Of a DNA stretch of 64,000 nt, positions 54,287 to 61,100 are shown one piece after another. The stretch spans positions 698,633 through 762,632 of the forward strand of contig NZ_JADKRX010000001.1 in assembly GCF_015350975.1 (NCBI RefSeq), written 5' to 3'. The notes under the pieces were generated by a model that was given only the letters and a program-made list of their open reading frames with translations, made no database searches and was not told the DNA's origin. Source of the DNA: Curtobacterium sp. VKM Ac-1395 (lineage in GTDB: Bacteria; Actinomycetota; Actinomycetes; Actinomycetales; Microbacteriaceae). A program made the position numbers and the translations under genes. Position 1 is the first letter of the stretch. Each line of letters opens with the position of its first letter.

Positions 54287-55293
54287 AGGTCCTCATGCTC
54301 AGCGGCATCTTCGCCCAGACCCAGGAGTACCGCGCCACGCACATGGCAGAGACGCCCGACTCGCTCCTCGCGGCCGGGCTCGCACGGGCCGGCGTCGACG
54401 TGACGACCGCGGCGCCGCGCTTCCGCGGGGACTGGAGCCGCTACGACGTCGTGCACCTCAACCACCTGATGAACGCGTGCGTGCGGTCCCTGGTCACGCC
54501 GAGCGCGCGCGTCGTCTTCACACCGCACTTCAGCGGCTGGAAGCCCGTGCACCACCGGATCGCGCTCCGCGCCACCGAACGTCGGGCGGACCGTGTCGTG
54601 GTCTTCACCGAGGACGAGCGTCGGCGACTCGGTGGCCGGATCGCCGAGGACAAGGTCGTCGTGATCAGGAACGCGCTCGACGTCGAACACTTCTCGGCGG
54701 TGCCGCGGGTCCGTCCCGCCGCGGGGGAGCCCTGGGAGCTGCTGTACGTCGGTCAGCTGGTCGAGTTCAAGCGCGTGCACCTGGCGCTGCGGCTCCTGCA
54801 GCGGATCCGACAGTCGGGCGACCGCGCAGTCCTCCGGGTCGTGTCGCACCGGGAGACGCTGCGGCTCGAACTCGAAGCCGAGGCTGAGCGGCTCGGTGTC
54901 GCGCAGGACGTGCACTACGTCGGCTCCCGCGACCGCGCCGGCATCGGCGAGGAGATGCGTCGCGCGCACATGCTCGTGCTGCCGTCGTACCGCGAGGGGC
55001 AGTCGACCGTGGCGGGAGAGGCCGTCATCAGCGGTCTCCCCGTCCACATGTTCGACGTCGCCGCTGCCTGCGAGCAGGTCCCGGTCGGCCACGAGCTGCC
55101 GGCCGTCGAGGACGTCGAGCGGTGGCTGACCCTCGGCTGCGAACGTCTCGTCGACTACGAGCACCAAGCCCGGACGTTCCTCGCCCAGGCGCCCGTCGAA
55201 CGGGAACTGCTGTCGCTCGACCGAGCCGTCCGGGAGCACATCGAGCTCTACGAGCACGTGGTCGAGCAACGTCCTGCCGCTGCGTCAGCGTAG
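54283..55293 (+). CDS. glycosyltransferase (GT4-like)
   Basis: A 336-aa GT-B enzyme. VLMLSGIFAQTQEYRATHM opens the acceptor domain; the donor domain has LLYVGQLVEFKRVHLAL and LPSYREGQSTVAGEAVISGLPV, the E-x7-E form. It is probably the third glycosyltransferase acting on the repeat unit. The ATG overlaps the polymerase stop (ATGA), so translation is coupled. Confidence 0.87.
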   Translation: MKVLMLSGIFAQTQEYRATHMAETPDSLLAAGLARAGVDVTTAAPRFRGDWSRYDVVHLNHLMNACVRSLVTPSARVVFTPHFSGWKPVHHRIALRATERRADRVVVFTEDERRRLGGRIAEDKVVVIRNALDVEHFSAVPRVRPAAGEPWELLYVGQLVEFKRVHLALRLLQRIRQSGDRAVLRVVSHRETLRLELEAEAERLGVAQDVHYVGSRDRAGIGEEMRRAHMLVLPSYREGQSTVAGEAVISGLPVHMFDVAAACEQVPVGHELPAVEDVERWLTLGCERLVDYEHQARTFLAQAPVERELLSLDRAVREHIELYEHVVEQRPAAASA

Positions 55294-55313
55294 TGATATA
55301 CAATGTTTGCAAT
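55291..55313 (+). promoter_or_regulatory. promoter of the tyrosine-kinase gene with shared motif
   Basis: ATATACAATGTT (55296-55307) is the third, least exact, copy of the motif found before galE and the flippase. It contains TACAAT (55299-55304), a good -10 box. TTTGCAATA follows, resembling the TTGCAATA of the galE dyad. The 43-base gap to the next gene is strikingly AT-rich for this genome. Confidence 0.45.
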
Positions 55314-55336
55314 ACCGACCTGATCAGAGGAACCCG

Positions 55337-56752
55337 ATGGACTTCGAATCGATCATCCGCATCCTGCGCCGAGGATGGCTCGTGCTCCTCGCCGCGACCC
55401 TGGTCGGTGGCGCGGGGGGCTGGGTCCTCGCCGCTGTCCAGGAGCCCACCTACGAGGCCTCGACGTCGCTCTACGTGTCGGTCCCCGGCGCAGCGAACTC
55501 CTCGGAGCTCGCGCAGGGCGGGACCGCGGCCGAGCAGAAGGTGCAGTCCTTCGCCAACGTCGCGGTGAGCGCCAGGGTGCTCCGACCCGTGATCGAGGAC
55601 CTCGGCATCGACACCACGCCGGAGCGCCTGGCGAAGCGGGTCTCTGCGCAGTCGCCGATCGACAGCGTGCTCGTCAACGTGACGGTGTCGGACGACGACC
55701 CGGAGCGGGCGGCGGCGATCGCGAACGGGATCGGGACGAGCCTGGCCCACGTCGTGACCGACGAGCTCGAGGAACCCGTGGAGGGCACGAGTCCGTTCCG
55801 GATCAGCACGATCGAACCAGCCGTCGCGCCGACCACGGCATCGTCACCGAAGCCGGTGGCCAACGTCGCCGGCGGCCTGGCGATCGGGCTCCTGCTCGGC
55901 TTCGCGATCGCGGCGCTGCGTGCGACGCTCGACAACCGCCTGGACTCCCGCGCAGACGTCGAGTCGATCAGTGGCGCACCCGCCGTCGGGGAGATCCCCT
56001 ACGACAAGTCGATGCGGCAGGACCCCCTGATCCTGCGGGGGGAACCAACCAGCCCCGGCGCCGAGACGTTCCGCCGCCTCCGGATGAACCTGCAGTTCCT
56101 CGAGATCGGGCGACCGACCCGGAGCTTCGTCGTCACGTCCTCCATCCCGGGCGAGGGCAAGACGACCACGATCGCCAACACCGCACTCGCGCTCGCCGAG
56201 AACGGTCTCCGGGTGGTCCTCGTCGACGCCGACCTCCGTCGGCCGCGCATCGCGGACGTCATGGGCGTCGAGGGCTCCGCTGGTCTGACCGACGTGCTCA
56301 TCGCCCGCCTGGAGCTCGACGACGCCCTGCAACCGTGGGGCCGCGACGGGTTGGCCGTCCTGCCGTCCGGGGCCATCCCTCCGAACCCGACCGAACTCCT
56401 CGGCAGTGACGCGATGGCCGCCGTCATCGCTGAACTCGAGCGCCGTTACGACGTCGTGCTCGTGGACGCCCCGCCGCTCCTGCCGGTGGCCGACGCCGCG
56501 GTGCTCACGAAGCTGACGGGCGGCGCACTGCTCGTCGCCTCGATGCACCGGACCACGCGGAAGCAGCTGGCCGGCGCCCGAGCGGCGCTCGCAGACGTCG
56601 GGTGCGCCGCAGTCGGGTCGATCATGACGATGGCGAAGCCCGCCCGACGGTCTGCGTACGACTACCGGTACGACGCCGCGTCGGGGCCGGAACGGCTCGT
56701 CGTCGACCCGGACACGGGTGGTCGCCACTCACGACCGGTGCAGGGGACCTGA
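55337..56752 (+). CDS. polysaccharide co-polymerase fused to BY-type tyrosine kinase
   Basis: A 471-aa protein. The N-terminal Wzz domain is bounded by membrane helices at about 14-33 and 178-198. The kinase domain has Walker A SIPGEGKTTT (from about residue 269), Walker A' VVLVDADLRRPR and Walker B VVLVDAPPL. The C-terminal autophosphorylation cluster is short (SAYDYRYD). Such proteins set chain length and couple polymerisation to export, in an oligomer cycling through phosphorylation. No phosphatase gene is next to it. Its stop lies three bases from the converging hspR stop. Confidence 0.92.
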   Translation: MDFESIIRILRRGWLVLLAATLVGGAGGWVLAAVQEPTYEASTSLYVSVPGAANSSELAQGGTAAEQKVQSFANVAVSARVLRPVIEDLGIDTTPERLAKRVSAQSPIDSVLVNVTVSDDDPERAAAIANGIGTSLAHVVTDELEEPVEGTSPFRISTIEPAVAPTTASSPKPVANVAGGLAIGLLLGFAIAALRATLDNRLDSRADVESISGAPAVGEIPYDKSMRQDPLILRGEPTSPGAETFRRLRMNLQFLEIGRPTRSFVVTSSIPGEGKTTTIANTALALAENGLRVVLVDADLRRPRIADVMGVEGSAGLTDVLIARLELDDALQPWGRDGLAVLPSGAIPPNPTELLGSDAMAAVIAELERRYDVVLVDAPPLLPVADAAVLTKLTGGALLVASMHRTTRKQLAGARAALADVGCAAVGSIMTMAKPARRSAYDYRYDAASGPERLVVDPDTGGRHSRPVQGT

Positions 56753-56755
56753 CGG

Positions 56756-57175
56756 TCAGTGCGGTCCGCGGTACAACACGATCTGCGTGTTCCGCTGCGG
56801 CCGGGCACCGGCGCGCAGTGAGATGGCCGCACCACTGGCCGTCGCCGCGAACACGCGTGCACCCGGGCGGCTGATCAGCTGGTCCGCGAGCGCCCGCTCG
56901 AGTTCGCGCACCCGGTCGCGCAGCGTCTTGTTCTCGTTCTCGAGTTCCAGCACCCGCCGGATGCCCTCGAGGGACACCCCCTCGGAACCGAGCCGCGCGA
57001 TCTCGCGCAGCTGCACGACGTCCCGCATGGAGTACCGACGCGACCCACCGCGCGTCCGCCCCGGCACGACCAGGCCGAGCCGGTCGTACTGCCGCAGCGT
57101 CTGCGGGTGCATCTCCGCCAGCTCCGCGGCGACCGCGATCGCGAAGACGGGCGAGTTCTCGTCCATGTCGGTCAT
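56756..57175 (-). CDS. hspR: HspR heat-shock repressor (MerR family)
   Basis: A 139-aa regulator. The MerR winged helix has FAIAVAAELAEMHPQTLRQY and GGSRRYSMRDVVQLREIARL; a coiled coil follows (LELENENKTLRDRVRELERAL). The C-terminal 30 residues are not conserved. HspR represses the dnaK operon by binding HAIR sites and is assisted by DnaK, so it shuts off its own operon when DnaK is free. It is the last gene of that operon, separated from dnaJ by a strong hairpin. Start ATG at 57175; MDENSP at 57166 is an alternative. Confidence 0.94.
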   Translation of the reverse strand: MTDMDENSPVFAIAVAAELAEMHPQTLRQYDRLGLVVPGRTRGGSRRYSMRDVVQLREIARLGSEGVSLEGIRRVLELENENKTLRDRVRELERALADQLISRPGARVFAATASGAAISLRAGARPQRNTQIVLYRGPH

Positions 57176-57215
57176 GGGGTTGTCCTTTCCGTCGTTCGCG
57201 TGGTCCTGGAAACCA

Positions 57216-57265
57216 GACTGGAGGCTCGGTGCGGTTCCTGACGGAGCCGCACCGAGCCTCCAGTC
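57216..57265 (-). terminator. hairpin between dnaJ and hspR (GACKGGAGGC element)
   Basis: GACTGGAGGCTCGGTGCGG (57216-57234) is perfectly complementary to 57247-57265, a 19-bp stem with a 12-base loop. It sits between dnaJ and hspR. It should reduce read-through into hspR and so lower the repressor relative to the chaperones. It is the longest copy of the dispersed palindromic element. Confidence 0.75.
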
Positions 57266-57281
57266 GGTTCTGCTGGTGCTG

Positions 57282-58292
57282 CTAGCTGCGCGCCTTGGCG
57301 AGCAGGTCCTCACGGGGGTCCTCGTCGGGCAGTGCGGCGGCGAGTGCCTCGACGGCATCGCGTGCCTTGTCCGACAGGTGCGAGGGCACCGCGACCTGGA
57401 CGGTGGCGAGCAGGTCGCCCGTGCCGTCCTTCGTCGCGACGCCGCGTCCCTTGACCCGGAGGACCCGACCGGAGGGCGTGCCCGGCGCGACCCGGAGCTT
57501 GACGGGCTCGCCGCCGAGCGTGGGCACCTGGATCGTGGCACCGAGCGCTGCCTCGACGAACGTCACGGGGACATCCACGCGGAGGTGCTGCCCGTCGCGC
57601 TCGAAGACCGGGTGCTTGCGGACGTGCACGAGCACGACCAGGTCACCGGCGTCGCCGCCGTCGGGCGAGGGCTCGCCCCGACCACGCAACCGGATCTTCT
57701 GCCCGTCGGCGACACCCGCCGGGATCCGGACGTTGACCGGCCGGCCGTTGCCCTGCGACAGCTTGATCGTGTCGCCGGCGATGGCCGTCGTGAAGTCCAG
57801 GGTCGTCGACGCGGTGACGTCACGGCCCTTGGACGGACCACCGAAGCCGCGGTAGCCGCCGGAGGGCTGGCCGAAACCAGCCCCGCCGGCGCCGCCACCG
57901 AACATGCCGCCGAGGATGTCCTCGAAGCCGCCACCCTGGCCGAAGCGGACGCGCTGTCCGCCGCCGCCGGGCTGGCCGCCGCCACCGAACATCCCGCCGA
58001 AGACGTCCTCGAACCCGCCGCCCTGACCCGGGCCACCCGCGGTGAAGCGGGCGCCCGAACCCATGGCACGGACCTGGTCGTACTCGGCGCGCTGTTCCTT
58101 GTCGGAGAGCACCGAGTAGGCCTCGCTGATCTCCTTGAACTTCGCCTCGGCCGCAGCGTCACCCGGGTTGGAGTCCGGGTGGAACTGCCGCGCGAGCTTG
58201 CGGTAGGTCTTCTTCAGGTCGGCGTCGGACGCCTTCTTGTCGACGCCGAGGACCGCGTAGAAGTCCTTGTCGAACCAGTCCTGACTGGCCAC
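57282..58292 (-). CDS. dnaJ: DnaJ-type co-chaperone without zinc finger
   Basis: A 336-aa J-protein. The J domain (about 9-73) holds the essential HPD at 38-40. A Gly/Phe-rich region contains an internal duplication: GGGFEDVFGGMFGGG and GGGFEDILGGMFGGG. There are no CxxCxGxG repeats, so it is a class-B (CbpA/DnaJ2-like) protein. The two C-terminal substrate-binding domains are present (VTASTTLDFTTAIAGDTIKL, VPTLGGEPVKLRV). It stimulates DnaK. It lies 41 bases after grpE in the operon. Confidence 0.93.
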   Translation of the reverse strand: MASQDWFDKDFYAVLGVDKKASDADLKKTYRKLARQFHPDSNPGDAAAEAKFKEISEAYSVLSDKEQRAEYDQVRAMGSGARFTAGGPGQGGGFEDVFGGMFGGGGQPGGGGQRVRFGQGGGFEDILGGMFGGGAGGAGFGQPSGGYRGFGGPSKGRDVTASTTLDFTTAIAGDTIKLSQGNGRPVNVRIPAGVADGQKIRLRGRGEPSPDGGDAGDLVVLVHVRKHPVFERDGQHLRVDVPVTFVEAALGATIQVPTLGGEPVKLRVAPGTPSGRVLRVKGRGVATKDGTGDLLATVQVAVPSHLSDKARDAVEALAAALPDEDPREDLLAKARS

Positions 58293-58333
58293 GGCTACCT
58301 ACCTTCTTCTTCCATGTCCGAGCGCTCCCCGGC

Positions 58334-58963
58334 TCAGGCCGGGACCGCCACGGCGACCTTGGCCGCACGGATGACGCGCTCACCGAGCTTGTAGCCCGGC
58401 TCGACGACGTCCGCCACGGTCTGGCCGGTGGCACCCGGGGTGGGGAGCTGGACGATCGCCTCGTGGATGTTCGGGTCGAAGGCCTCGCCCTTCTCGCCGA
58501 TCTGGACGAGCTTGAACTTCTCGAAGCCGCCACGGATCTTCTGGCCGATGACCTGCATGGGCCCCTCGGTCAGGTCGCCGTGCGCCTCGGCGCGGCTCAG
58601 GTCGTCGAGCGCCGGCAGGAGTGCACGGACGACCTCGGCGATCGCGACCTCGCGGTTGGCCTCGCGGTCACGCTCGACGCGCTTCCGGAAGTTCACCAGT
58701 TCGGCCTGCGCACGGAGCATGTCCGTCCGCATCTCGGCGACCAGGTCGCGGTCGCTCGCGGACAGGCCGTCCTCGGCGATACCGCGGGCGGCGTCGTCGA
58801 GCAGGGCCTGGTCCTCGGGGCTCAGGTCGCTCGGCACCTCGACGTCGGGACCCTCGGCCTCGATGAGGTCCTCCGGCTGCTCCGCGTTGGTGGCGTCGCC
58901 CTCGACCTGGGGCTCCGGCTCGTTCTGGACGTTGTCGTCGTTGGCGTTCTTCTCGTCAGCCAT
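58334..58963 (-). CDS. grpE: GrpE nucleotide-exchange factor
   Basis: A 209-aa protein. The acidic N-terminal 70 residues are disordered; a long coiled coil follows (DLVAEMRTDMLRAQAELVNFRKRVERD), then the beta domain with FDPNIHEAIVQLPTPGATGQ and VVEPGYKLGERVIRAAKVAV. It releases ADP from DnaK. It is three bases after dnaK on the minus strand. Confidence 0.95.
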   Translation of the reverse strand: MADEKNANDDNVQNEPEPQVEGDATNAEQPEDLIEAEGPDVEVPSDLSPEDQALLDDAARGIAEDGLSASDRDLVAEMRTDMLRAQAELVNFRKRVERDREANREVAIAEVVRALLPALDDLSRAEAHGDLTEGPMQVIGQKIRGGFEKFKLVQIGEKGEAFDPNIHEAIVQLPTPGATGQTVADVVEPGYKLGERVIRAAKVAVAVPA

Positions 58964-58966
58964 CGC

Positions 58967-60838
<1,872 letters not shown>

Positions 60839-60876
60839 GTGTGGGTGCTCCTTCTTGCTAGGGGTAAGTCGTTGGA

Positions 60877-60897
60877 CTTGCGTCCGATGGACTCAAC
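60877..60897 (-). promoter_or_regulatory. HAIR operator 1 of the dnaK operon
   Basis: CTTGCGT-N7-ACTCAAC closely matches the HspR recognition element CTTGAGT-N7-ACTCAAG (two mismatches). It overlaps the -10 region and the start point of the dnaK promoter. Confidence 0.85.
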
Positions 60898-60923
60898 TCT
60901 ACTCAGGCCCGCCTGGACGTCAA
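60896..60923 (-). promoter_or_regulatory. dnaK promoter
   Basis: On the minus strand TTGACG (60923-60918) and TAGAGT (60901-60896) are 16 bases apart. The start point would be near 60889, about 50 bases before the ATG. HAIR operators flank it on both sides. Confidence 0.65.
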
Positions 60924-60938
60924 GTCGAGGAGGCAGAA

Positions 60939-60959
60939 GTTGCGTCGATCAGGCTCAAC
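60939..60959 (-). promoter_or_regulatory. HAIR operator 2 of the dnaK operon
   Basis: GTTGCGT-N7-GCTCAAC is a second HspR-type site, weaker than the first. It lies 16 bases upstream of the -35. Because the neighbouring surface-protein gene is divergent, this site could also affect that direction. Confidence 0.7.
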
Positions 60960-61100
60960 TCTCAGTTTCCACATGAGGATGGGTCTGGCCGTCCGTTCGT
61001 ATTTCACATGATATTCTTGATACACACGTTGCGCCATGGGTGGCGCAGCTGCTCCCTTCCCGCAAGCCGTGCACGATGCGGCCTGTCCTGAAAGATGCAC

